Source: Bacillota bacterium
GTDB lineage: Bacteria; Bacillota; Clostridia; Christensenellales; SZUA-584
Assembly (NCBI GenBank): GCA_023459495.1
Contig: JAEWTL010000021.1
Coordinates: 100,447 to 164,446, forward strand
Reading direction: 5' to 3'
DNA: 64,000 nt
A program made the translations under genes and the position numbers. Under the pieces are notes generated by a model. The model was not told the DNA's origin. It was given only the letters and a program-made list of their open reading frames with translations, and did no database searches. Each line of letters starts with the position of its first letter. The stretch's first letter is position 1. Positions 35,494 through 45,800 of the stretch are shown one piece after another.

Positions 35494-36416
35494 ATACTTT
35501 CTTCCGTATCGTGTTTTAAAAATTGTAATATATATCGGGCGAAATTGCCATAGCAAATTTTCTCGATTAGTTTATCAGGATAAGCGCGCTGTTTCATCGC
35601 CTCCGGGATCAATTGAAAATCAGCAGGTGTTTCGAGGCCGTCAACTGTGGAATGAATGCCACAGAAGTCTGAACCTAAGCCGACGGTTTCCTCTCCCCCG
35701 CATTCCAGCACATAATCGATATGATCCAAAATATCATTGGCCGTCGCTTTATCGCCTGTCAGAAATTCCGGAAAGAAATTGATACCGATGTAACCATTAC
35801 GCTCAATGAGTGCTTTAATTTGGTCCTTTTTAAGATTCCGTGGGTTTGGACACCGATCATAAACAGATGAGTGCGATGCGCAGGGCGGACCGGAATATAT
35901 GTCAAGGGCGTTCCAGAAACCTTCAGCATTGAGATGCGATACATCCAGCGCCAAACTCAACCGATTCATTACGCGTAGCGCATCGCGGCCATGCGGTTTG
36001 AGGCCGCCTTCGCTTAAGGCCCCACTCGCAAAGGAGTTTTCAAAGTTCCATGTGAGGCTTGCCATACGTACGCCCCAATCGTAAAACTCCTCGATCCTTT
36101 CAATACTGCAGCCGATGCTCTCTCCGCTTTCCACTGACAGTAAAACGCTGATGCCCGATTGTGTGAGATGGCTTTGGCAGGTGCAAAGATGCGCTTCTTC
36201 CGGTTTGTTGCGCAGCAGATGAAGCAGCGCGGCAACCTCACTCATGCTGCACGCAAGATGATCAGGCACGTCCGGAGGCGCCCATATGGCGAAATTCTGT
36301 AATGCCACCTCGCCGAGCCGCATCTGCTCCAGACCGCCATGATTAAAAACATGATCGCCGTATTCACCCAGCGCGCAGTATGCCAAATAATCCGAATGAG
36401 AATCTGCGATGCGCAT
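35490..36416 (-). CDS. Membrane dipeptidase family (peptidase M19)
   Basis: Zinc dipeptidase of the renal dipeptidase fold, cytoplasmic here because no signal peptide is present. 308 residues with IADSHSDYL (first metal pair, usually DxHND), LLSVESGE (bridging Glu), ALDVSHLN and CASHSSV (His ligands), and GLGSDFCGI near the C-terminus. Substrate unknown; some relatives cleave D-Ala-containing dipeptides. Translationally coupled to purB. Confidence 0.88.
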   Translation of the reverse strand: MRIADSHSDYLAYCALGEYGDHVFNHGGLEQMRLGEVALQNFAIWAPPDVPDHLACSMSEVAALLHLLRNKPEEAHLCTCQSHLTQSGISVLLSVESGESIGCSIERIEEFYDWGVRMASLTWNFENSFASGALSEGGLKPHGRDALRVMNRLSLALDVSHLNAEGFWNALDIYSGPPCASHSSVYDRCPNPRNLKKDQIKALIERNGYIGINFFPEFLTGDKATANDILDHIDYVLECGGEETVGLGSDFCGIHSTVDGLETPADFQLIPEAMKQRAYPDKLIEKICYGNFARYILQFLKHDTEESI

Positions 36417-36442
36417 CTCTGTTCATCCTTTCTATAAGCTGG

Positions 36443-36478
36443 AAAAATAAAGAAGAGCCGGGTTGTCCGGCTCTTCTT
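36443..36478 (-). terminator. Intrinsic terminator of rny
   Basis: Read on the minus strand, a 12-bp stem AAGAAGAGCCGG / CCGGCTCTTCTT (36467-36478 with 36450-36461) then TTATTTTT. The stem includes the rny stop codon. Confidence 0.9.
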
Positions 36479-38018
36479 ACTTTGCGAATTCGACCGACCG
36501 GGTCTCCCGGATCACGTTTACCTTGATCTGTCCGGGATAATCCAAGTCTTTTTCGATCTTTTTTACGATGTCCTTTGCCATCAGATGCATTCCCGCATCG
36601 TCCACATCTTCCGGTTTGACCAGAATGCGGACTTCGCGTCCTGCCTGGATAGCATAGCACTTTTCGACTCCCGCAAAAGAGTTTGCGATTTCTTCAAGAG
36701 CTTCCAGACGTTTAATGTAGTTTTCGAGAGTTTCACGCCGGGCGCCGGGCCTTGCGGCCGATATGGCGTCGGCGGATTGTACGAGCACCGCTTCCACTGT
36801 TTCCGCTTCGATATCGCCATGATGCGCCTGAATGCAGTGCACCACGTCGTTGCTTTCACGGTATTTCTTCGCGAGATCGGCACCAATCTGGATATGCGGT
36901 CCTTCCACTTCGTGGTCCACCGCTTTACCGATATCGTGGAGTAACCCTCCGCGCTTGGCGAGCTTGACATTTGCGCCGAGCTCTGCAGCCATCACCGCTG
37001 CCAGATGCGCTACCTCAAGCGAGTGCTTGAGAACGTTCTGGCCATAGCTTGTGCGGTATTTCAGTCTGCCAAGCAGCTTGATGATCTCGGGATGCAGGTT
37101 GTGAATTCCGGTCTCAAATGCCGCCTGTTCGCCGGCATCATGGATCTCTTTATCCACTTCCTTGCGCGCCTTTTTGACCATCTCTTCGATGCGGGCCGGA
37201 TGAATTCTGCCGTCAATGATGAGCTTTTCCAAAGCGATCCGCGCTACTTCCCTGCGTATCGGGTCAAAACCGGAAAGGATAACCGCTTCCGGTGTATCGT
37301 CGATGATGAGGTCAATGCCGGTTGCCGTTTCAAGCGCGCGTATATTGCGGCCTTCTCTGCCGATAATGCGGCCCTTCATTTCATCGCTCGGCAGTGCGAC
37401 AACGGATACGGTGTTCTCTGCTACCTGATCCGCTGCGTACTTCTGTATCGCGTTGGCAATGATCTCACGGGACTTCTTGTCCGCTTCTTCCTTGGTCTTG
37501 GCTTCGATTTCGCGGACATACACCGCCATATCGCGCCGCGTTTCCTGCTCCACTTTTTCCAGCAGAATTTGTTTCGCTTCGTCAGTAGTCATGCCGGAAA
37601 CCTTTTCGAGCTGTTCCAACTGCTGCTTCAACGCCTCGTCAATCTCTTCCTTGCGCTTTGTGACTTCCTTCAGGCGTTTATTCATCTGCTCGTCTTTGGC
37701 TTCCAGGCCAGCCATTTTCTTATCTACCGTTTCTTCGCGCTGGGCCAGCCTTCTCTCGGTTCTTAAGATTTCATTACGTCTTTCTTTGGTTTCTCTCTCC
37801 AGATCGCTCCTCAATGCGTGGATCTCTTCTTTTGCTTCAAGAACTGTTTCTTTCTTGACGGCTTCCGCTTTCTTCTGGGCGTCTGCGATCAAGCGCTTAA
37901 CAGATTCTTCAGCACGTCCTACCTTTGCTTCGGCGATACTCTTTCTGTAAAAATATCCCCCGCCTAAACCGGCAACTATACCGGCCAGAGGTAGCACGAT
38001 GTAAAGAACAGTGTCCAC
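36477..38018 (-). CDS. rny: Ribonuclease Y
   Basis: Membrane-anchored endoribonuclease that starts mRNA decay. 513 residues from GTG 38018 with AAAGGAGGTG upstream. One N-terminal helix (about 4-24), a long charged coiled coil (about 30-200), KH domain [15 protein letters not shown] near 215, and HD domain [12 protein letters not shown] with the metal ligands. Full length for the family. Leader of about 170 nt with a CGCAGA/TCTGCG hairpin at 38052-38072. Confidence 0.97.
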   Translation of the reverse strand: MDTVLYIVLPLAGIVAGLGGGYFYRKSIAEAKVGRAEESVKRLIADAQKKAEAVKKETVLEAKEEIHALRSDLERETKERRNEILRTERRLAQREETVDKKMAGLEAKDEQMNKRLKEVTKRKEEIDEALKQQLEQLEKVSGMTTDEAKQILLEKVEQETRRDMAVYVREIEAKTKEEADKKSREIIANAIQKYAADQVAENTVSVVALPSDEMKGRIIGREGRNIRALETATGIDLIIDDTPEAVILSGFDPIRREVARIALEKLIIDGRIHPARIEEMVKKARKEVDKEIHDAGEQAAFETGIHNLHPEIIKLLGRLKYRTSYGQNVLKHSLEVAHLAAVMAAELGANVKLAKRGGLLHDIGKAVDHEVEGPHIQIGADLAKKYRESNDVVHCIQAHHGDIEAETVEAVLVQSADAISAARPGARRETLENYIKRLEALEEIANSFAGVEKCYAIQAGREVRILVKPEDVDDAGMHLMAKDIVKKIEKDLDYPGQIKVNVIRETRSVEFAK

Positions 38019-38188
38019 TGAGATGCTGCACCTCCTTTATGTAATTTTCAACGCAGACATATTTCATCTGCGGCTGCATTATCAATCATCAACGATGGTT
38101 GTTAAGAACTGCTAATGCATGGAGTTTCCAACATAATATCTATAAAAAAAAAGCACAGAAATCCTTATTAGAAACCCCATTTAATTCT

Positions 38189-38217
38189 ATTATCATATTG
38201 AAGCTTTGTCAAGTCAA
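38189..38217 (-). promoter_or_regulatory. Probable promoter of rny
   Basis: On the minus strand, TTGACT (38217-38212), 17-nt spacer, GATAAT (38194-38189). It overlaps the stop codon of the preceding gene. Confidence 0.6.
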
Positions 38218-39077
38218 GTTAAGTCTATACCCGCATTTTCTTGGGCATGTTTGCCTTTTTTAAAAGAGATAAACGCCAAAGCGAAGCATACGATTGATAT
38301 AATCGGATAATAGAAACGCCATATGCCAAGCAGTGGCCAGATCATTGCAACGATGCCACAAAAAATATAGGCCTTAACCTTGGTGCGGCTGAAGGCGGAG
38401 CGGCGTACGCTTTCCATGGTTATGATGGATTCTTCCATCTCTTCTCGTGCGCGCTTCTCTGCACTGTGTTCGTCCAGCATCAATCCTTTTTCACCTGCAA
38501 AACGAAGCAATTCCTGCCCGTTGACAAGAACCATTGATACGCTTTCTGCGAATTTTTTGGCATCTTTCGAATAGTCAGACAACGAAATCATCACTGACTT
38601 ATTGCTGTTCTTAACCAGCCGATAGGCGTCTACTGTCTGAGATACGCTGACACTGCTGCTCGGATGGTTATGCAGAACGATCATTTTATCAACTTCATAG
38701 TCCGCGCAGAAATAGCCGTTTGACGCAGAAACATTGGTTATTTTAGGAAATATTCGAGTCATCCATGCGATGTATTCCTGCAGATTCATGATTGTAAGAG
38801 ACTCAAGGAGGCATTTTTTCTGGATTCGCAGCAGGTCTTTTTCGAAAAAATTGTCCGCTTTATTTTTCCTGTATAGATGCATTGCAAGACTTACCGCAGT
38901 AGTAATCAGCAATGAAACTGCAGCTGAGACCAATAAAGAATGGCTGAGCTGAAGCATTATAATGAACAATGTGACCACAATTGCGGCTCGCAGCATGATA
39001 AAATCGACTGCGCGTGCAACGATTGATCGTCCGCCATACATCTTTTTTCTGTAATACCGTTTTAAACGGGCATCCAT
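38214..39077 (-). CDS. Membrane protein with possible Mrr-like nuclease-fold domain
   Basis: Unnamed protein of 287 residues (ATG 39077 after GGGGGTGGG). Two N-terminal helices (about 27-43 and 47-66), a soluble domain at about 70-190, and two C-terminal helices (about 238-254 and 257-272) before a short tail. The soluble part has VDKMIVLHNHPSSSVSVSQTVDAYRLV followed by SVMISLSDYSKDAKKFAES and LVNGQELLRFAG, the strand-helix pattern of the Mrr/restriction-endonuclease-like fold, though the PD-ExK catalytic residues are not convincing. This may be a degenerate or sensing version. Confidence 0.6.
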   Translation of the reverse strand: MDARLKRYYRKKMYGGRSIVARAVDFIMLRAAIVVTLFIIMLQLSHSLLVSAAVSLLITTAVSLAMHLYRKNKADNFFEKDLLRIQKKCLLESLTIMNLQEYIAWMTRIFPKITNVSASNGYFCADYEVDKMIVLHNHPSSSVSVSQTVDAYRLVKNSNKSVMISLSDYSKDAKKFAESVSMVLVNGQELLRFAGEKGLMLDEHSAEKRAREEMEESIITMESVRRSAFSRTKVKAYIFCGIVAMIWPLLGIWRFYYPIISIVCFALAFISFKKGKHAQENAGIDLT

Positions 39078-39140
39078 GAGACCCACCCCCTTCCCTCTGA
39101 TTATTCTTTCCAGTTTATCTCTTTATATACATGCATCAAC

Positions 39141-39169
39141 TTGTCATGCTCTGTACTGCGGTGTATAAT
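39141..39169 (+). promoter_or_regulatory. Sigma-A promoter of nadD-yqeK-rsfS
   Basis: TTGTCA (39141-39146), 17-nt spacer, TATAAT (39164-39169). Transcription would start near 39176, which decides against any nadD start before that point. Confidence 0.8.
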
Positions 39170-39218
39170 GTGCGATATGGGAAATGCGGTCTACAACAGC
39201 TCTGCCGAGTTTTCGGAT

Positions 39219-39857
39219 ATGGATACACTATGCCTTCAGCCCAAGGCCAACTGCGTGGGCTTACTTGGCGGTACATTTAATCCGGTTCATAACGGACATA
39301 TCAGTATGGCCAGAATCGCACTGGACGAATTTCTGTTGGGAGAAGTCGTGTTCATCCCTGCCGGCAATCCGCCGCACAAAAGAAATGAAGCCATTGTGTC
39401 AGCAGAACACCGGATTAATATGCTGGAGTTGGCCATTCGGGACGAGAACCGTTTTTCCGTTGATACGCTTGAAATACATCGTGAAGGGTTAACGTATACG
39501 GTTGACACGCTTGAAGCGCTTTGCCGGACGCATCCCAATACGGAATACCATTATATTATTGGTGCTGATACGCTTTATGAATTGCCAAGCTGGAGAAACT
39601 TTGAAAGAGTTATTGCCCTTACCCGGTTCATCTGCGTGTTGCGCCCCGGTATAACGGATGAAGGTGCGCATCTGTTTGCGGAATCACTAAACCAAAAGTA
39701 TGGGCCGCGTATTGTGATCGCGCGTGAGAAAGGGCTGGACATTTCCTCGTCGCTCATCCGCAGGCTGCTTTCGGATCATCGCAGTGTGCACGGATGCATT
39801 CCGCAGGTGGTATCGGATTACATCCGTCTTAACCATCTGTATTTGCAAGAGGCTTAA
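39219..39857 (+). CDS. nadD: Nicotinate-nucleotide adenylyltransferase
   Basis: Makes deamido-NAD from nicotinate mononucleotide and ATP. The catalytic domain begins VGLLGGTFNPVHNGH, with the GNPPHKR loop, IIGADTLYELPSW and the C-terminal DISSSLIRR motif. The start is uncertain: ATG 39219 gives 212 residues, while ATG 39177 (226 residues) would fall at the transcription start and need leaderless translation; neither has a strong ribosome site. The frame before 39176 cannot be transcribed from this promoter. Followed without spacing by yqeK. Confidence 0.92.
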   Translation: MDTLCLQPKANCVGLLGGTFNPVHNGHISMARIALDEFLLGEVVFIPAGNPPHKRNEAIVSAEHRINMLELAIRDENRFSVDTLEIHREGLTYTVDTLEALCRTHPNTEYHYIIGADTLYELPSWRNFERVIALTRFICVLRPGITDEGAHLFAESLNQKYGPRIVIAREKGLDISSSLIRRLLSDHRSVHGCIPQVVSDYIRLNHLYLQEA

Positions 39858-40436
39858 ATGGAACTTGATGAAAGATACTTGACTGATTACGTGAAGAAGC
39901 AAATCAGCCCGGAACGATACATCCACTCAATGAATACAGCATCCGAAGCGGCAGATATTGCATCTCATTATGGCGAGGACGTAGAAAAAGCACGTATCGC
40001 CGGTATTCTGCACGATGTCGGCAAAGGCCATGCAGATCAGGCCTGCACTTATGGTGTACCATTGGATGCTGTGGAAGCTCAGAATCCTGAACTCGCGCAT
40101 GGCCGAGTGGGAGCGGCAATGGTATGTGCTGACCTTGGGATAGACGATCCCGAAATTTTATCTGCCATCACATGGCACACAACAGGTAAAGCCTGTATGT
40201 CGGCACTTGACAAAATCATATATCTCGCGGATATAATAGAGCCAGGAAGGACTTTTTCCGGCGTTGAGAAGATCCGTTCGCTTGTGTATAAGGATCTTGA
40301 CGCGGCAATGATCTGTGCGCTGGAAGAGATCATGTCTTTCGTTTGCAGCCGAGGATTAACGCTTCATCCCAAAAGTGAGGAAGCGTATCAATACCTGAAA
40401 GAACTGGAGGAACAAAAGAAGCTTGGATTATCGTGA
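39858..40436 (+). CDS. yqeK: YqeK family HD-domain Ap4A hydrolase
   Basis: HD-domain hydrolase; characterised relatives split diadenosine tetraphosphate symmetrically. 192 residues with HSMNTASEAADIA (first His), GILHDVGKGH (HD), WHTTGKACMSALDKIIYLADIIEPGR (family signature). It starts directly at the nadD stop and overlaps rsfS by 14 nt, the usual nadD-yqeK-rsfS order. Confidence 0.94.
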   Translation: MELDERYLTDYVKKQISPERYIHSMNTASEAADIASHYGEDVEKARIAGILHDVGKGHADQACTYGVPLDAVEAQNPELAHGRVGAAMVCADLGIDDPEILSAITWHTTGKACMSALDKIIYLADIIEPGRTFSGVEKIRSLVYKDLDAAMICALEEIMSFVCSRGLTLHPKSEEAYQYLKELEEQKKLGLS

Positions 40437-40788
40437 TGACGTATTAGAGGCGGCAAAGCAGCTGTTTATGAAGAAAGCCGAAGATGTACGCGTGATTAAT
40501 GTATCGCGGATTACCATCGTGGCAGACTACTTCATCGTAGCCAGCGGGCGTTCGGATGTACATGTCAAATCGCTTTGCGACGAGATCGAAAAGTTTATGA
40601 TGCAGCATGGAAAAGACCGGCTTCGCATTGAGGGGTATCGCGAAGGAAGATGGATCGTAATCGACTACGGTGATATTCTGGTTCATATTTTCCATAAACG
40701 TGAACGTGAATTCTATGATCTTGAACGTCTGTGGGTCGATGGTGATAACTGCAGACAGATCACTGATGAAGATATCGTAACCGCATAA
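40423..40788 (+). CDS. rsfS: Ribosomal silencing factor RsfS
   Basis: Binds L14 and blocks 30S-50S joining under starvation. 121 residues from TTG 40423, with GGAGG 12 nt upstream inside yqeK. Motifs DYFIVASGRSDVHVKSLCDEIE, GYREGRWIVIDYGDILVHIFHKREREFYDLERLW match the family closely. Confidence 0.95.
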   Translation: MDYRDDVLEAAKQLFMKKAEDVRVINVSRITIVADYFIVASGRSDVHVKSLCDEIEKFMMQHGKDRLRIEGYREGRWIVIDYGDILVHIFHKREREFYDLERLWVDGDNCRQITDEDIVTA

Positions 40789-40803
40789 AACATGAAAAAG
40801 CAA

Positions 40804-40830
40804 GGGGATGAACCGTTTTGGCTCATCCCC
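40804..40830 (+). terminator. Bidirectional terminator between rsfS and hydA
   Basis: Stem GGGGATGA(A)CC / GGCTCATCCCC with one mismatch and loop GTTTTG; TGTTTTG follows on the plus strand and TTGCTTTTT on the minus strand, so it can serve both convergent operons. Confidence 0.8.
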
Positions 40831-40841
40831 TGTTTTGATAC

Positions 40842-42869
40842 TTATTTCTGTTTGGGATTCTTGGCATAATCGCTCATGACTTCTTTTAAGATCTCAACAG
40901 TCTCCTGAGAATCGGATAACTCCTGTTTTAAACGGTTGATCTCTGCTTCGAGCGCCATGACGCGAACCGAATCCATGTCATCCGATACACGTTTTACCGT
41001 CGTTGGTTCGTTATTTTTTTTTTGGCGCACTCCTTTCCCACCAGAAGCACGTTCCGTCATCGGTATCACCTCTTCTTCAAGATATTGATCTTCCAAATAC
41101 TCATTGTACTTGCCGCGTTTCACATAGTGCGTGTGCAGCAGCTCATGGGAAATGTGGCTGTTGGGATGTTCAAGGAAGTCCTCATACAGCTTCATGACGG
41201 ACGGATTCTCATGCGACTTGCGCATCACTTTGCTTTCATCCTCCGTATAGATTCCCCTCAGCCGTTTCATACGCACATCCGGGTCCTTAGACCTCGGCTG
41301 GCCTCCACCCATGATGCATCCGTTGGGACAGCCCATGATCTCAATGAAGTGATACGGCGACTCCCCTGCTTTGATCTGATCCATGAGTATCTTTGCCCCT
41401 GCCAGGCCGCTTGTGACCGCGACTTTTACGACCACTCCGTCAAGAAACTTGTAGTCTGGAACAGGGTTTTCAATCTTGATTTCGGCTGTCTTGATCTGTT
41501 CCAGTCCAACGATGGGTGCTACGTGCAGCCCTTCGAATGGCAGTTCCCTGCCGGTAACGAGTTCGTAAACCGTACGCAGCGCGGCCTCCATCACACCGCC
41601 CGTAACGCCGAAAATATCGGCAGCGCCAGTGGACAAACCAAGGGGATTGTCAAATTCACTGTCAGGCAGATGTTCAAAGTCGATACCCGCTTCGCGAATC
41701 ATCTGGCCAAGCTCTCGCGTGGTCAGCACGGCGTCCACGTTGGGTACGCCATTGTTCTGCATCTCATGCCGCCCAATTTCGAACTTCTTTGCCGTGCAGG
41801 GCATGATTGAGACGACGAACATATCCTTGGGGTCCACTTTGATTTCTTCCGCGTAGAACGACTTGGCCAACGCTCCCAGCATCGTATGCGGTGATTTGCA
41901 GCTGGACAGATGGCTGAGCAGATCGGGATAATTATGCTCCATGTATTTGATCCACCCCGGGCTGCATGAGGTAATCATCGGAAGCGTTGCCCCACTGCCG
42001 GTGAGCGCATTCTTGACGCGCGTCAGGAATTCGGTACCCTCCTCCATGATCGTCAGGTCCGCCGTGAAGTCGGTATCGAACACATCGTCGAAGCCGAGTG
42101 TACGCAGTGCCGTTGCCAGCCTGCCTGTTACTCTGGAGCCGGGTTCCATACCGAATTCTTCGCCGATAGCGACGCGGATCGCCGGAGCCACCTGGACAAC
42201 GACGCGCTTGGACTTGTCGCTGATCGCTTTCCACACCTTATCGATGTGGCTGGTGTACCGGAGCGCACCGACCGGACATACCACCGTACACTGGCCGCAG
42301 AACACACAGTTGACTGTGCCGAGAGGCAGTTCCATCGAAGGACCGATAACCGTTTTGAAGCCGCGGTTCTGCGCGTTCAATATGCCGGTGCCCTGGATCT
42401 GATTACACACCGTGACGCAGCGGCGGCACAGTATGCATTTGCTCATGTTGCGCGTGATGGATACCGATACGTCCAGTCCGCGGTCGCTGTGTTCCCCGTC
42501 AAAACGGGTTTCCATTACGCCCAGCGTTTTACCCAGTTCCTGCAGTTCGCAGGTCTGGTTGCGTACGCAGGAGAGGCAATCCTTGTCGTGGTCGGAGAGT
42601 ATCAGCTCATAGAGTACCCGGCGGGCGTCACGCACCTTCTGGGTGTTGGTGCGCACCACCATGCCCTCGCTCACCTTAGCGAGGCACGACGCCTGCAGCG
42701 TTTTGGCGCCTTCCACCTCCACCACGCAGATGCGGCAGGAACCGAACTGGTGCACTCCGCTCAAGTAGCACAGGTTGGGGATATGGATGCCGACGGACTT
42801 GGCAGCCTCCATGATGGTGGTATCCTCTGGCACTGTGACTTTAATGCCGTTAATCGTCAGATTGACCAT
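40842..42869 (-). CDS. hydA: [FeFe] hydrogenase catalytic subunit HydA
   Basis: Reversible H2 evolution/oxidation at the H-cluster, working with HydB and HydC in the cytosol. 675 residues: N-terminal [2Fe-2S] domain (CYLSGVHQFGSCRIC), His-ligated [4Fe-4S] (HDKDCLSC, C), two CxxCxxC ferredoxin clusters (CILCRRC, CVFCGQC), then H-cluster motifs TSCSPGW, MPCTAKKFE and GCPNGCIMGGGQP. The small-subunit-like part ends HELLHTHYVKRG near 587. An extra tail of about 88 residues with an acidic stretch, a basic linker and a predicted coiled coil (EAEINRLKQEL) follows. Last gene of the operon. Confidence 0.96.
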   Translation of the reverse strand: MVNLTINGIKVTVPEDTTIMEAAKSVGIHIPNLCYLSGVHQFGSCRICVVEVEGAKTLQASCLAKVSEGMVVRTNTQKVRDARRVLYELILSDHDKDCLSCVRNQTCELQELGKTLGVMETRFDGEHSDRGLDVSVSITRNMSKCILCRRCVTVCNQIQGTGILNAQNRGFKTVIGPSMELPLGTVNCVFCGQCTVVCPVGALRYTSHIDKVWKAISDKSKRVVVQVAPAIRVAIGEEFGMEPGSRVTGRLATALRTLGFDDVFDTDFTADLTIMEEGTEFLTRVKNALTGSGATLPMITSCSPGWIKYMEHNYPDLLSHLSSCKSPHTMLGALAKSFYAEEIKVDPKDMFVVSIMPCTAKKFEIGRHEMQNNGVPNVDAVLTTRELGQMIREAGIDFEHLPDSEFDNPLGLSTGAADIFGVTGGVMEAALRTVYELVTGRELPFEGLHVAPIVGLEQIKTAEIKIENPVPDYKFLDGVVVKVAVTSGLAGAKILMDQIKAGESPYHFIEIMGCPNGCIMGGGQPRSKDPDVRMKRLRGIYTEDESKVMRKSHENPSVMKLYEDFLEHPNSHISHELLHTHYVKRGKYNEYLEDQYLEEEVIPMTERASGGKGVRQKKNNEPTTVKRVSDDMDSVRVMALEAEINRLKQELSDSQETVEILKEVMSDYAKNPKQK

Positions 42870-42875
42870 TGTGAA

Positions 42876-45800
42876 CTACCTCCTTTCGCAATGCAGGCAG
42901 CGCATGGCTTCTGCCATCGCGTTAAGCTTATGGTATCCCATGACCACTTCATCGAAGTTGTCTTTGCGGCTTTCCGGATCGAGCTTCTCCAGCGCGAAGC
43001 GTTTGTGCGCCACAATTTCATCTTCATCGGATATGGCGGGTATATCGATCGGTTCACCCTTGTTCAGCTTGCCTTTTCCGCCCAGGTACTTGTCGATCGA
43101 AACGGCTGCTTTCTTGCCATCCGCAATGGCCTGAATAACCGTATCCGGTCCGCGTGTGACGTCGCCGCCGGCGAATACGCCTTCCATCGTGGTCATTTGC
43201 GTGTCGTCCTGAAGCAGGAACGTTCCCCACGGCGTCAAGCCGATCTCATCCTTGCTGATGAACGGGAAGTCCGCGTACTGACTGACGGCCGGTATAACCA
43301 TGTCGAAATCCAACAGATAATTTGAACCCTCAACCAACACTGATTTGCGACGGCCGGAGTTGTCGAACTCGCCCAGTTCCATCTTTACGCACTCCACCTT
43401 GGCGACATGGCCGTCTGAGCCGGCGATGAAACGCACCGGAGCGACGAGCGGAATGACCTCGATGCCTTCCTCAATGGCTTCTTCGATCTCTCCTTCCAGC
43501 GCAGGCATGCTCTCTACTGTGCGGCGATAGAGGATCGTGACCTTCTTGGCTCCCAATCTCAGCGCAGTACGGGCCGAGTCGATGGCCGTATTGCCGCCAC
43601 CGATGACCGCTACGTTCTCGCCCATTTCAATGGACTTGTGCGTATTGGCCTTCTTGAGGAAGCGGATGCCATGCATCACGCCTGGCAGGCTCTCGCCGGG
43701 TATATTGACCTTCTGCGGCAATTGTGTGCCGGTGGCGATATAGATACAATCATATTTGGCTTTCAGATCCTTGAACGAAATGTCTTTGCCAACCTCGGTG
43801 TTGAGATGGACCTTGACGCCCGTCTGTTCGATCAGTCTGACTTCGTGCGCCAGCACGTCTTTGGGCAACCGGTACTCAGGAATGCCGTAAGACAGTACAC
43901 CGCCCGGCGTGTCATGTGATTCGAACACGTCCACGTCATAGCCGATGCGCGCAAGATAGTAACCGCAAGTCAGGCCCGATGCGCCCGCACCGATGATCGC
44001 AACGCTCTTGCCATTCTTCGGGAATACGATGTCATGCTTATAGCCTTTTTCATTTTGCATGGCATAGTCCGAAACGAAACGTTTCAGATCGCATATCGCA
44101 AGCGCTTCGTCCACGCTGCGGCGACGGCACTTCTTTTCGCAGGGCCGCGTGCAGATGCGTCCGCAAACCGCCGGGAACGGATTCTCCTGACGGATCAGAT
44201 TATACGCGTCAGTGAATCGGCCGGAGGCGACGAGCGACATATAACCCGGCACATTGACGTTGGCCGGACAGGTGTTTTCGCACGGCGATATGAACAGGTT
44301 GGAACAAACGCCTGCACGACAGTATTTGTTGCGGATATGCTCATCATATTCCTCGCGGAAGTACTGGATTGTGGAGAGAACCGGATTTGGTGCGGTCTGC
44401 CCAAGGCCGCACATTGCGGTCTCCTTGATCGTCTCGCCCAGTTCAATCAGGAGTTCCACGTCGCCTTCCTCGCCCTCGCCGCGCGTGATGCGCTCGAGTA
44501 TTTCCAGCATGCGCGTGGTGCCGATGCGGCAGGCCACGCATTTGCCGCACGATTCGTCCTTTATGAAATCCATGAAGAACCGGGCGGTATCGACCATACA
44601 GGTATCCTCGTTCATCACGATAAGGCCGCCGGAGCCCATGATCGCGCCAACGCGTTTTAAGGTTTCGTAATCCGTAGAGACGTTCAGGTTCTCGGTCGTT
44701 ACGCACCCTCCGGACGGGCCGCCTATTTGCGCTGACTTAAAGCGCTTCTTATCGCCTGTGCCTCCGCCGATTTCGAAGATGATGTCGCCTAGCGGCATGC
44801 CAATCGGGACCTCGACGATACCCGTGTTGACAACGTCGCCAGCCAACGCGAACACCTTGGTGCCCTTACTGTCCTTAGTGCCAAACTGCGAATACCGCTC
44901 CGGACCGCGCTCGATGATTACCGGTACGCTTGCGAACGTTTCCACGTTGTTGATGATGGTGGGCTTGCCGAACAGGCCCTTCTGGAAAGGGAACGGCGGT
45001 TTTTGTTTGGGCTCGCCGCGCTGGCCTTCAATGGATGCCAGCAGCGCGGTTTCTTCGCCGCACACAAAAGCGCCCGCGCCGATGCGGATCTCAATATCAA
45101 AGTTGAAGCCGCTGCCGAATATGTTCTCTCCCAGCAGGCCGACTTCCCTTGCTTCCTCCAGAGCCGCGGTCATGCGCTCCACTGCGATCGGGTATTCCGC
45201 ACGTACGTAGATATAGCCCTGCGTCGCTCCGATGGCATATCCGCCGATCATCATGCCTTCGATCACAGTGTTGGGGTCGCCTTCGATGATACTTCTGTCC
45301 ATGAACGCGCCGGGGTCGCCTTCGTCGGCGTTGCAGACGATATACTTCTGGTCTCCTGGCTGCTTCATCGCAGCGTCCCATTTCACACCCGTCGGGAAGC
45401 CTGCGCCGCCGCGCCCTTTGAGACCGGACTGTTTGACTTCCGCAACCACCTGCTCAGGCTTCATCTCGCAGAGCGCTTTATACGCTGCGAAATAGCCTTC
45501 GTTGGCGATGTATGCGCGAATATCACTGTATTCGATAGCCCCGCAGTTTCGCAGCGCAATCTTGACCTGATGCTTGAAAAAGTTGATATCCTCAATATTA
45601 GGAACGTGCTTATGAAGAGAATGATCCAGAAAGGTATAGTTCTCAATGATCTTTCCGTTTTTCAGATGGGCACGTACGATCTCCTGAACCTTAACCGGGG
45701 TCAGCTCGGTATAGAATATTTTGTCCGGCATGATGAGCATCACAGGGCCGACTGCGCATGTGCCCATGCAGCCCGTCTCATACACCTTGACCTTATCTTT

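Noticed and set aside
42246..43325. Long plus-strand frames (about 360 codons) opposite hydA/hydB, and similar long frames opposite mutS and infB
   Set aside because: Shadows of real genes in GC-rich third positions; no ribosome sites and no recognisable motifs.
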